From the NCBI RefSeq assembly GCF_014596935.1, contig NZ_JACVXC010000001.1, positions 124,001-188,000 of the forward strand: a stretch of DNA of 64,000 bases. The letters are read 5' to 3'. The position numbers were made by a program, and so were the translations under genes. Origin of the DNA: Aestuariibaculum suncheonense. Its GTDB lineage: Bacteria; Bacteroidota; Bacteroidia; Flavobacteriales; Flavobacteriaceae. Under the pieces are notes generated by a model that searched no databases, was not told the origin of the DNA, and saw nothing but the letters and a program-made list of their open reading frames with translations. Below, one piece after another: positions 17,401 to 25,468 of the stretch; within the stretch, counting starts at the first letter, position 1; every line of letters starts with the position of its first letter.

Positions 17401-18550
17401 TAACGATTCTAACTCGATTAAACTGGAAATTCAGGACAGTGGTAAAGGCATATCAGAAAAGGATCTTCCGTTTATTTTTGATAGGTATTTTCAATTAGGT
17501 CAACACAATGAATTACGATCGGGCACTGGGGTAGGCCTCACGGTGGCCAAAGATATTATAGATCTGCACCAAGGAACCATTAGTGTCAGTAGCCAGATGG
17601 GAAAAGGTACTTGTTTTACCATTTTTTTACCTTTGGGTAGCGACCATATAAAACCAGAGGATAGGGTTATAGAAGATGAAGTTACTATAAATGAAGATAC
17701 ATTGGATTATTATGCGCCGCCTTTTACTACTTACGAATGGACAAAAAAGGATGCTAAGAAAGATGAAATAGGATTTAATAAGAACTTACCTTCAATTTTA
17801 ATAGTTGAAGATAATACAGAAGTAAGAGATCTTTTGGCAAGTATTTTTACAAATGAATTTAATATATTTGAAGCGAAGAATGGGAAAAAAGGAATAAAGG
17901 AGGCTGAACTTCACCCCATAGATATTATTATAAGTGATATTATGATGCCAAAAATGAATGGCATCGAATTTTGTAACGCCATCAAGACTAGTATATTAAC
18001 CTGTCATATTCCAGTCATTCTATTAACGGCCAGAACCTCCAGCAAAATTCAAAAAACAGGTTACGAAACAGGTGCTGACGCATACATTTCAAAGCCATTC
18101 GATCCTGAATTATTAAAATTGCAGGTAGAGAACTTGTTGAAATCTAGATTAAAACTTATAGAGAAATTCAAAAAAGATTTTATACTAGAACCGAAGGAAC
18201 TAAATTTAGTGTCTAAGGACGAAATTTTCTTAAAAAAAGCAATGGATATTGTTGAGGAAAATTTTTCAGATCCAGAATTTATGGCTGTCACCTTTGCGGA
18301 AAAAATGCACATGAGTCAATCGGTTCTGTATAAAAAGTTAAAGGCACTTACAGGACAGACTATTTCAGAATTTATAAGAGCAGTTAAATTTAAAAAAGCT
18401 GGTCAATTACTTTCTGGAACCGATATGAATGTTGCCGATGTAGCTTATCAAATTGGGTTTAATGATTTGAAATATTTTAGAAAGTGTTTTAAAGAAGCAT
18501 TTAATCAAACACCTACCCAATACAGAAAAGCAAATACAAAGCAACATTAA
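14417..18550 (+). CDS. Hybrid two-component system (HTCS) sensor/regulator of the locus
   Basis: This one-protein regulator senses a glycan fragment in the periplasm and activates the locus. After a signal peptide (about 9-28; start at codon 1 or Met9) come Reg_prop propeller repeats (about 40-700; repeated IWFGTRYGLNKFDG, IWVGTKNGLNKY, LWVGTWAGGVNYLD). A Y_Y_Y domain follows (about 725-795), then one membrane segment (about 803-823). The kinase core has phospho-acceptor His860 in NISHDFRTPL and an ATPase domain (NILSNAFKFTP; GTGVGLTVAKDII). A receiver domain (about 1124-1235) has phospho-acceptor Asp1174 in DIIISDIMMPK. An AraC-type DNA-binding domain ends the protein (about 1280-1377). All key residues are present and the length of 1377 is typical. 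It sits mid-locus, between lyase-type and GH88 genes. The 27-bp elements are its likeliest targets (inference). Confidence 0.95.
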   Translation: MKNNKFKQMKTVFKIALIFLCISLSFGQEEQSPYSKLNFKHFSTQDGLSQRSVVSILQDHQGYIWFGTRYGLNKFDGQTFKNYYSSSTDSNSLSNNRIFSIIEDREKNIWVGTKNGLNKYIPAQDSFERVFLDKDQEIPYDIEILDIKEGKGAFLWIATSNGLHRFNTKTYRVLKFKHNEHVPSSISSNQTNSLVLNKNSELWICTSKSIDKYEPKINTFIHFSYPKNASPSVTKSNTTTLYGDSDNNIWLGYENGLALFDKKDQVFKDFKLTPQSEKAISSAVRTIYEDQFKNLWVGAYNGVYYLNKSTQRIYHYTHDKKNQNSLSDNSIYKIFEDTKGDLWVGTWAGGVNYLDKNSNAFSSYAEGIYQLSLNNNIVSSIIENQNSDLWIGTEGGGINVYNQTTGKFSYYLHDPKNTNSLSGNNVKAILKDSDGNFWVGTHADGLNKIAFNGSQLNYKRFKNILGDTTSLSDNKITCLAEDYLHNIWIGTNSEGLTVFNKKISAFSRVKDPDTLIGPFIHTISKTYLDNKLWVGSDNGLFKVDINSRQIHPVKFQETTDRAYIAKNVISVYQESSNILWIGTEGDGLYKYNLSTHESKRFAVHQGLPDEVIYAIQPDDNNCIWVSTNNGLSKIDLRTNQIKNFNESDGLQGKEFNYGASYKTKRGELIFGGTNGFTIFNPNETTQDSFIPPIVIRTISISNKPYLNVTDSIHSVTLTHKQNDFSFDFVALGFSKPNKTQYAYKLEGFDEHWNMVGNKSTATYTNLEHGNYEFKVKAANSDGLWNKKPASIKLKIRPPLWKTWPAYVLYTVLVLILIFITRKILLTRLAERNALKEARLEKAKMEELNKLKLQLFTNISHDFRTPLTLIVGPLKRLMDNTKENNYVQSQLEGIYRNANILLQLINQLLDFRKAESGKLKMHFSKRNMVSFLEGIKLSFDELAAEKDIQYSFTCATPILEVWFDKIEIKKALLNILSNAFKFTPVHGIISMHLSEDNDSNSIKLEIQDSGKGISEKDLPFIFDRYFQLGQHNELRSGTGVGLTVAKDIIDLHQGTISVSSQMGKGTCFTIFLPLGSDHIKPEDRVIEDEVTINEDTLDYYAPPFTTYEWTKKDAKKDEIGFNKNLPSILIVEDNTEVRDLLASIFTNEFNIFEAKNGKKGIKEAELHPIDIIISDIMMPKMNGIEFCNAIKTSILTCHIPVILLTARTSSKIQKTGYETGADAYISKPFDPELLKLQVENLLKSRLKLIEKFKKDFILEPKELNLVSKDEIFLKKAMDIVEENFSDPEFMAVTFAEKMHMSQSVLYKKLKALTGQTISEFIRAVKFKKAGQLLSGTDMNVADVAYQIGFNDLKYFRKCFKEAFNQTPTQYRKANTKQH

Positions 18551-18644
18551 AATTGTATTCTACAGACAGTACAAAAGCGTCTTGTTTTTTGTGTCACTTA
18601 CTAGATTGGTCGAAAATCAACTAATTGTTAAGTTGTATTGAAGA

Positions 18645-18671
18645 ATATCCCCCCTTAATCAAAACTAAGTT
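18645..18671 (+). promoter_or_regulatory. Third copy of the 27-bp putative operator, before GH88
   Basis: The element starts ATATCCCCCCTTAATCAAAA and matches 21 of 27 positions of the copy at 7474-7500 without gaps. It lies 102 bp before the GH88 start, a distance close to that at the two beta-helix genes (126 and 97 bp). It falls between the HTCS stop and the GH88 gene. Confidence 0.5.
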
Positions 18672-18746
18672 TCATCTTAAAAAGAATAAAACATACCGAA
18701 ATTGCGTCATATATAAAATTGTGAAATCCATTTAGTATTGACGCCC

Positions 18747-19967
18747 ATGAACAAGGTAAAGTATATTTTTCTTATTCCGTTATTAATAGTTTTGCTTTAT
18801 AGTTTAACATCAAAGAGTAAAACTAAAAGTGAAATTTTACGGAATGATATTATAGATGTTGTTTCAATTTTGAAAAAAGCTGAACAACAATTATCCCTAC
18901 AGGTATTGCAAGCCGATAAGGAAAACAGAATTCCTAGAACAGTAACTGAAAATGGAGATATGTATTGGGCTAATTCAAAATTTGATTGGACTGAAGGCTT
19001 TTTCCCTGGAAGTTGCTGGTATATGTATGAGTATACAAATAACGAAGATTGGAAAGTTACTGCTGAAAAATATCAGGCTTTGTTCGAGTCTCATAAATAC
19101 ATAACAACGAACCATGACCTAGGTTTCGTCTTTAATTGTTCGTTCGGTAACGGTTATAGGATTACCGAAGATGAAGTATTTAAGCAAGTTTTGATTGAAG
19201 CAGCAAATTCGTTATCAACACGCTTTAATTCTTCTGTAGGGTGTTTAAAGAGTTGGGATGTTAATGGTGGATGGCAATCCAAAAGAAATTGGAAGTTTCC
19301 TGTCATCATAGATAACATGATGAATTTAGAACTTTTGTTTCTAGTGAGTGAAATAACAGGAAATCCTAAATACAAGAAAATAGCAATAGCTCATGCCAAT
19401 ACAACTTTAGCCAACCACTTTAGGGAAAATAACAGTTCCTATCATGTTGTGGATTACGATCCAGAAACTGGTCAGGTTAGAAGTAAGCAAACTGCTCAGG
19501 GTTTTGCCGATGGAAGTTCTTGGGCGAGAGGACAGGCCTGGGGACTTTATGGTTACACGGTTTGCTATAGGTATACAAAAGACAAGGCCTATTTAGAGCA
19601 GGCCCAAAAAATTGCCAAATATATTTTGCATAACAATGCCATTCCAAAAGATGGAATCCCTTTTTGGGACTATGATGCCGATAATATTCCTAACGAACCT
19701 AGAGATGTTTCGGCTGCCGCCATTACCTTATCGGCATTAATAGAGCTTGATGAGTATACGTCCCAATCTTATTTGTCTACAATTAACAACCTCATCAAAT
19801 CACTTGCTTCAAATGATTATACTGCTCCAATAGACGAAAACCAAAATTTCATATTGATGCATTCGGTAGGTAGTATTCCCCATAATAATGAAATAGATGT
19901 ACCTCTTAATTATGCCGATTATTATTATTTGGAGGCCTTAGTGAGATACCAAAATCGATATTGGTAA
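18747..19967 (+). CDS. GH88 unsaturated glucuronyl hydrolase
   Basis: The enzyme removes the 4,5-unsaturated uronic acid left at the non-reducing end by polysaccharide lyases, by vinyl-ether hydration. ATG 18747 is preferred over a TTG three codons earlier, because it starts the signal/anchor MNKVKYIFLIPLLIVLLYS. The (alpha/alpha)6-barrel family motifs are clear: WTEGFFPGSCWYMYE, TNHDLGFVF (Asp124), FPVIIDNMMNLELLF (Asp189), DGSSWARGQAWGLYGY, IPFWDYDAD and PRDVSAAAI. Asp124 and Asp189 match the two catalytic aspartates of the family, known as Asp88 and Asp149 in the Bacillus enzyme. At 406 residues it is complete. GH105 is less likely given the glucuronyl-hydrolase-like motifs. This gene is the main evidence that the locus attacks a uronic-acid-containing glycan by lysis. 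Confidence 0.9.
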   Translation: MNKVKYIFLIPLLIVLLYSLTSKSKTKSEILRNDIIDVVSILKKAEQQLSLQVLQADKENRIPRTVTENGDMYWANSKFDWTEGFFPGSCWYMYEYTNNEDWKVTAEKYQALFESHKYITTNHDLGFVFNCSFGNGYRITEDEVFKQVLIEAANSLSTRFNSSVGCLKSWDVNGGWQSKRNWKFPVIIDNMMNLELLFLVSEITGNPKYKKIAIAHANTTLANHFRENNSSYHVVDYDPETGQVRSKQTAQGFADGSSWARGQAWGLYGYTVCYRYTKDKAYLEQAQKIAKYILHNNAIPKDGIPFWDYDADNIPNEPRDVSAAAITLSALIELDEYTSQSYLSTINNLIKSLASNDYTAPIDENQNFILMHSVGSIPHNNEIDVPLNYADYYYLEALVRYQNRYW

Positions 19968-20141
19968 AATCGACCTTTAGATGTTTCAAAACGCCATCGA
20001 AAATCCGAAAAAATTATTGACCAACAAAGAAGTGAATCAATTACTATTTTAAAAAAATGAACTATATGAAATAAAATGACCAAAAATTAATGTAACCAAT
20101 TCTTGTTATGAAATTAAAAAAATAAAACAGTAAATAATTTC

Positions 20142-23100
20142 ATGAAATTAACTAAAAATCAATTAACCAAATATTTTGAAAATATGAATAAACAAGAAAA
20201 AATAAAGAGGGATCCTCTAGGTATTTTTAAGCTTAGATTAAAACCAAAGTTTATGATACTTTTTGTTTTTGCAGTAATGTTTAATGTACAGGCAAAAACA
20301 GTTATAAAAGATGATGGAGTAGATAAAATTGCAGGACTTAAACTTACGCAGCGATTTGAGATTAAAGGTGTTGTGACAGACCAAAACAATCAACCCTTGC
20401 CGGGGGCCAATGTTCTGGAAAAAGGAACTTCTAATGGTGTGCAAACCGATTTTGATGGTAAGTTTTCGCTGGAAGTATCAAATAAAAATGCTGTTTTAGT
20501 TGTTTCGTACATAGGCTTTAAAACCCAAGAAGTAGTTGTAAAGGGACAAACAAAATTTTCAATAGCATTAGAGGAAGATGCAGGCAAGTTAGAAGAGGTT
20601 GTTGTGGTAGGCTACGGGGTCCAAAAGAAGATAAACGTAACAGGTTCTGTAGCCTCTATTAAGGCAAATGATGTTGTTACCACCCCAGCTACTAATGTTA
20701 AAGGTTTAATTATTGGACAGGTTCCCGGGGTTATTACAAATCAGAATCCAGGTTTGCCAGGTGAAGACTCTGTTGACTTAAGTATTCGTGGTTTTGGGAA
20801 CCCTTTGGTAATTGTAGATGGTGTAGAATCCTCTATGGATAGAATAGACCCTAATGATATTGAAAACATTTCCATTTTAAAGGATGCATCGGCAGCAATT
20901 TATGGTGTTAGAGGGGGAGACGGAGTTGTGCTTATTACAACAAAGCGAGGAAAAGAAGGTAAGGTTCAGTTCAATTACCATGGTTATACTGGTATACAAA
21001 AACCTGTAAAGTTCCTGACTCCTGCTTCTGCAGCAGATTACATAAAGGCCAAGCGTAATGGTCTTTTTAACGCACAATACGATCCTGCCGATCCTAATGC
21101 TGCTATTGCTTATGGAGATTTTACCGAGGCCTATTTGGCAGAATACGAATCTGGTGCAAAGAAAAGTTACAATTGGGTAGATGCCCTGTTAAAACAAGGG
21201 GGCAGTCAATTAGCCTCTCATAACTTTAGTGCCAATGGAGGATCAGAAAAAGTACGGTTTTACACGTCTTTAGGGCTTTTGGCTCAGGATGGTATTTTTA
21301 AAGGGGATTACAGCTATAAAAAACTAACTCTTACCAACAATCTGGATGCACAAATTACAGATGACCTAACGTTGGCCTTAAATAGTTCTTATATAGACGA
21401 AACAAAGGATTATGCGGCCTACGGCGTTAAGACCATTTGGGACGATTTAAAAACGGCGCAACCGTTTTTTAGTCCGCAATTACCGAACCCAAACCGAGCG
21501 CCTTACAGTGGTTTTACAGAACGTTCACCAGTGGCCAGGACTCAGAAAAAATTTGGGGGCTACAGTTTAACAACCTCAGAGACCTTGGCTGCTGCAATGG
21601 AGCTTAAGTACCAGACGCCCTTTTTAACAGGTTTAACCATTGGAGCTAAGGCTAATGTTAGGATGCGACGGGTCTATTTGGAAGATTTGAGCAAAACATA
21701 TACCGTTTACCAATATCATGAAGAAGATAACAGTTATTCTCCCGTACAAACTGTAAATGCGAATCCGAGCTTTTCCAAAGGGGTAACCAGTAAAGCTAAC
21801 GATCCTAGAATGCGTTTCCTGTCACGTTTTTATATGAATTATGATAACACGTTTGGAAAACATAAAATAGGCGCATTGGCATTTGCTGAAAAAGAAGATA
21901 ATGAGGTAGATAGGTTAGTTGTTTTAAGATCAGATTTATTATCTGATGCGGTTCCAACAATTACGGCTGGAGATAATTCTTTAACTCAAGTATTAAATGA
22001 TGAAGATGATGAAGAAAGACGAAGTACTGCTTTACCTCAAGAATATTCGCGTATTAGCTATGCTGGACGGTTTAATTATGCATATGATGATAAATACCTA
22101 TTAGAGGCCACTTTCCGTGCTGATGCCAGTTCTAAAGTATCTCCTAAAGTGAGATGGGGTTATTTTCCATCGGTTTCTTTAGGTTGGAATGTCGCTAAAG
22201 AGAACTTTTTGGACGGCTCAATTTTTAATGAGTTAAAGTTACGCTTGTCATACAGTGAAACAGGAAAAGACGATAAAATCGGGAACACCACTTTCGATTA
22301 CCTTACCGGGTATAATGAATTGAGTTCTGTTTATTATTTAGATGGTAATCCAGTAACCAACATTATTACGGCCGGTTTGGTTAACGACAGACTCACCTGG
22401 ACAGAAAACACCCTATATAATGCCGGGTTGGATTTTAGGTTATTAAACGGAAAATTCTATGGTAATGTTGATGTTTTTTACAGGCTTAGTGAAGGAATTG
22501 TAGCCCCAGATGAAGAAACTGTACCAACCACTTTTGGGGCCGTTTTACCACTAGTAAATTTAAACTCAACCAACGACCATGGTTTTGAATTTGTATTGGG
22601 ATATAAAGGCAATATAGGTAATTTAAAGTTGGATCTGTCTGGTAATTTTAGTTATGCTCGTCAGCGATATGGCGATTGGGCTCAAGATATCAATATGGAT
22701 GACCCTAACGTGGTACGTATGGATTTAAAAAACGGGCAGTATGTAAACAGAAGTTTTGGCTTTATAAGTGATGGATTGATAAATACCCAAGCAGAATTGG
22801 ATGACTATAAGGCTTCACATACATTTCAAACCTTGAGTGGAACACCTAAAGTAGGCGATATTCGCTATTTAGATGTAAATGGCCCCGATGGAGTACCAGA
22901 TGGTGTAATTAACAACTACGATAGACGTGAGATTGGATATGGTTCCGAGCCTGATATTACCTTTGGATTGAATACTCGCTTAAGCTATAAAAACTTTTCA
23001 TTGGCTATGCTCTGGCAAGGGGCTTCGCTTTTTAATGTTACTATTGGTGGAGGGAACATGCGGGCACCATTCGGGTCTGAAGATGTACCACTTACCTTGC

Positions 23101-23468
23101 ACAGTAAATACAGCTGGACACAAGATCCGAACAACCCTGGTGTAGGTAACAATCCAAATGCTCAGCTACCCGCATATAACAATGATGGAGGCAGAGCATG
23201 GAATAACAACGGTTCAGATTTTTGGAGAAAAGACGGTACTTATGTACGTTTAAAAACGGCTACATTATCTTATGACTTGCCACAAAAAGTTTTAGAAAAG
23301 ATAGGTTTTAATAACTGTGCATTTTACCTAACCGGAGACAACTTGTTTGCCTTTACGAAGCTAGGTATTTTTGAAGATTATATTGACCCAGAACAAGCGT
23401 ATAATAATTCGGGCTTTTCGTTGCCGCTACTAAGAACCTATACATTTGGAGTTCGCATAGGGCTTTAA
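20142..23468 (+). CDS. SusC/RagA-family TonB-linked glycan transporter (pair 2)
   Basis: This is a second TonB-dependent outer-membrane importer of the locus. It has an N-terminal extension before the signal segment (FMILFVFAVMFNVQAK, about 38-53); an alternative start at Met15 (MNKQEKIKRDP) would shorten it. A carboxypeptidase-regulatory-like domain covers about 75-150 (EIKGVVTDQNNQPLPGANVLEKG). Then come EEVVVVGYGVQKKINVTGSVA, the plug and the barrel. It is clearly not a recent copy of the SusC at 87: pair 2 has different extracellular stretches and 1108 residues. It is followed 33 bp later by its SusD. Two pairs in one locus suggest import of two fragment types or sizes (inference). Confidence 0.95.
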   Translation: MKLTKNQLTKYFENMNKQEKIKRDPLGIFKLRLKPKFMILFVFAVMFNVQAKTVIKDDGVDKIAGLKLTQRFEIKGVVTDQNNQPLPGANVLEKGTSNGVQTDFDGKFSLEVSNKNAVLVVSYIGFKTQEVVVKGQTKFSIALEEDAGKLEEVVVVGYGVQKKINVTGSVASIKANDVVTTPATNVKGLIIGQVPGVITNQNPGLPGEDSVDLSIRGFGNPLVIVDGVESSMDRIDPNDIENISILKDASAAIYGVRGGDGVVLITTKRGKEGKVQFNYHGYTGIQKPVKFLTPASAADYIKAKRNGLFNAQYDPADPNAAIAYGDFTEAYLAEYESGAKKSYNWVDALLKQGGSQLASHNFSANGGSEKVRFYTSLGLLAQDGIFKGDYSYKKLTLTNNLDAQITDDLTLALNSSYIDETKDYAAYGVKTIWDDLKTAQPFFSPQLPNPNRAPYSGFTERSPVARTQKKFGGYSLTTSETLAAAMELKYQTPFLTGLTIGAKANVRMRRVYLEDLSKTYTVYQYHEEDNSYSPVQTVNANPSFSKGVTSKANDPRMRFLSRFYMNYDNTFGKHKIGALAFAEKEDNEVDRLVVLRSDLLSDAVPTITAGDNSLTQVLNDEDDEERRSTALPQEYSRISYAGRFNYAYDDKYLLEATFRADASSKVSPKVRWGYFPSVSLGWNVAKENFLDGSIFNELKLRLSYSETGKDDKIGNTTFDYLTGYNELSSVYYLDGNPVTNIITAGLVNDRLTWTENTLYNAGLDFRLLNGKFYGNVDVFYRLSEGIVAPDEETVPTTFGAVLPLVNLNSTNDHGFEFVLGYKGNIGNLKLDLSGNFSYARQRYGDWAQDINMDDPNVVRMDLKNGQYVNRSFGFISDGLINTQAELDDYKASHTFQTLSGTPKVGDIRYLDVNGPDGVPDGVINNYDRREIGYGSEPDITFGLNTRLSYKNFSLAMLWQGASLFNVTIGGGNMRAPFGSEDVPLTLHSKYSWTQDPNNPGVGNNPNAQLPAYNNDGGRAWNNNGSDFWRKDGTYVRLKTATLSYDLPQKVLEKIGFNNCAFYLTGDNLFAFTKLGIFEDYIDPEQAYNNSGFSLPLLRTYTFGVRIGL

Positions 23469-23501
23469 AAGATTGAAAATCATTTATTAAAAATATAAAA
23501 C

Positions 23502-25247
23502 ATGAAAAAAATCTTATACATATTCAGTTTATCTTTGTTGCTCTTGGGCTGTGAAGATCAATTGATCAAGGACGCTAACTTCATTTCAGAAAATGTTGTT
23601 TTCGAATCGGAACCGTTAACAGAGGCTTATATTGCCAACTTATATAGTCGCTTGCAATTTCAATATGCTGAGAATCAAAATATGGGGATGTGGGCCGCTG
23701 TAGGTGCAGAACATACTAATTATGCGGACTGGCAAGCACCCAACCATGCCGTTTTAAGGAGTTTTTCAGAGGCGAGAGGACCAGGTGACTTAGACTATTG
23801 GAACTATTCACTTAACAGGGATATTAACTTTTTGTTGGAAAAGATAGAAAGCAGTGAAAACTTAGAGCCAGAGTACATAAGGTCCAAAATGGCAGAAGCC
23901 CGTTTTTTAAGAGCTTTTAATTATTTTGAAATGGTTAAACGCTTTGGAGGGGTTCCAATCATTACCAGAGTCCAAAATCGGGATGATGCCTATGATGAAC
24001 TTTACCTACCCAGAAATACTGAGCAGGAAGTTTATGATTTTATTTATAATGAAACACAGGCTATTCTAGGCGATTTTGATGATGAGAGAATAGGAGCAAA
24101 TGGACGTGTAGATAAATATACTGTACTCATGCTACAAAGCAGGGCCATGTTGTATGCCGCCAGTATTGCCAAAAATGGTAATGTGGGGCCTAATGGTGTT
24201 ACGGGAATTAATGCCTCATCGGCTACATCCTATTTTCAAAAAAGCTACGATGCTTCTAAAGCTGTTATAAATTCAGGTCAGTTTATTTTAATTAATTCAG
24301 GTACTGATAAAGTGTCGAATTACGCATCTATTTTTTTAACTGAAGGTACAGATAATAAAGAAACCATTTTTGCAGAAGTTTGGGAACCTGTTATTAAAGG
24401 TCATGGTCTAGATAATTATGCTTATCCTGCGGGTTTTGGTGCATCGTGGAATTCTAATTTCCCTGTACTTTACGATTTTGTTGAGTTGTTTGATTTTACA
24501 GATGGACGCTCTGGTAAGATTGACAGGGGCTTATTGACAGCTTCCAATGAATGGGATATCAATGATTTCTTTGGAAATAGAGACCCTCGTTTTAGAGCGT
24601 CTGTTTTTTACCCAGAGTGTGAGTTTAAGGGGGAGCGTGTTTGGTTTCATACAAAGACCATATTGGCAGATGGTTCATCGGTTAATAGTACAAGTACAAA
24701 GGTTACTCGATTGGATGGTACGGAAATGCCACAGGCCAGTGAACCAAGAAACCGAAGAAATACTTCATTGCTGAGAAGAAAGAAAGTAGATGGAGATAAT
24801 CCAACCCCAGTCTCTGGTTATTCTGGACAGGACTATATTATATTTCGCTATGGAGAGACTTTGTTGAATTTTGCAGAAGCGGCTTTTTATTTAGGTGAGA
24901 CAAGCGAAGCCTTGGACGCGATTAATCAAATTCGTGATCGTGCAGGTATGCCATTGCGAACTGAAGTAACAGAGGGTAACATTCGTCATGAACGTCAGGT
25001 AGAACTGTGCTTTGAAGATCACAGGTTCTGGGACCTTATTCGTTGGCGAACGGCCCAGCAGTACTTGGATGGTGTTAGAACAAAAGGTTTGGTATTCAAT
25101 TATAAGTTGGAAACAGACACATATGTTATAACTTTAAAAAATGCAGAGACCCAAGTGAGATCATTTGGTACGGAACGCTTTTATTTACCATTTAGCAGTT
25201 CTCGTTTAGGTGATAACCCCAAATTCGTTCAAAACCCAGGTTATTAA
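23502..25247 (+). CDS. SusD/RagB-family surface glycan-binding lipoprotein (pair 2)
   Basis: This is the partner lipoprotein of the SusC just upstream. The lipobox LLLGC gives Cys17. The helical N-terminal part (MAEARFLRAFNYFEMVKRFGGVPIITRV) and the C-terminal SusD block (ALDAINQIRDRAGMPLRTEV; IRHERQVELCFEDHRFWDLIRWRTAQQYLDG) are clear. It ends with the usual RLGDNPKFVQNPGY tail. Length is 581 residues. A strong terminator follows 12 bp after the stop, separating SusCD 2 from the GH20-sulfatase unit. Confidence 0.94.
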   Translation: MKKILYIFSLSLLLLGCEDQLIKDANFISENVVFESEPLTEAYIANLYSRLQFQYAENQNMGMWAAVGAEHTNYADWQAPNHAVLRSFSEARGPGDLDYWNYSLNRDINFLLEKIESSENLEPEYIRSKMAEARFLRAFNYFEMVKRFGGVPIITRVQNRDDAYDELYLPRNTEQEVYDFIYNETQAILGDFDDERIGANGRVDKYTVLMLQSRAMLYAASIAKNGNVGPNGVTGINASSATSYFQKSYDASKAVINSGQFILINSGTDKVSNYASIFLTEGTDNKETIFAEVWEPVIKGHGLDNYAYPAGFGASWNSNFPVLYDFVELFDFTDGRSGKIDRGLLTASNEWDINDFFGNRDPRFRASVFYPECEFKGERVWFHTKTILADGSSVNSTSTKVTRLDGTEMPQASEPRNRRNTSLLRRKKVDGDNPTPVSGYSGQDYIIFRYGETLLNFAEAAFYLGETSEALDAINQIRDRAGMPLRTEVTEGNIRHERQVELCFEDHRFWDLIRWRTAQQYLDGVRTKGLVFNYKLETDTYVITLKNAETQVRSFGTERFYLPFSSSRLGDNPKFVQNPGY

Positions 25248-25259
25248 TTTTTATTAAGG

Positions 25260-25307
25260 AAAGCATCCAAGGGCATTAGCTCTTGGATGCTTTAAATTTA
25301 CTTTTTA
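25260..25307 (+). terminator. Terminator after SusD 2
   Basis: AAAGCATCCAAG (25260-25271) pairs perfectly with 25282-25293 around a 10-base loop, followed by a T/A-rich stretch ending in CTTTTT. Confidence 0.88.
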
Positions 25308-25355
25308 CGGACACTTGAATTACAAAATAGAAGATATAAATAGGGAGCGTGCTTT

Positions 25356-25370
25356 ACTTTAAGGGGAATA
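25356..25370 (+). promoter_or_regulatory. ACTTTAAGGGGAATA element before GH20
   Basis: This 15-mer equals the element at 7453-7466 apart from one extra G. Read on the other strand it resembles the start of the 27-bp element (ATATTCCCCTTAAAG). It lies 113 bp before the GH20 start. A regulatory role is inferred from the repetition and position only. Confidence 0.35.
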
Positions 25371-25468
25371 TTAAATTTTGCCCCAAAGCATATCTTAGGC
25401 ATACATTGTAGATCCGTTAAAAAATACAAACAACTAGATTGATCTTTAAGAACAATAAAAAAACAAAA

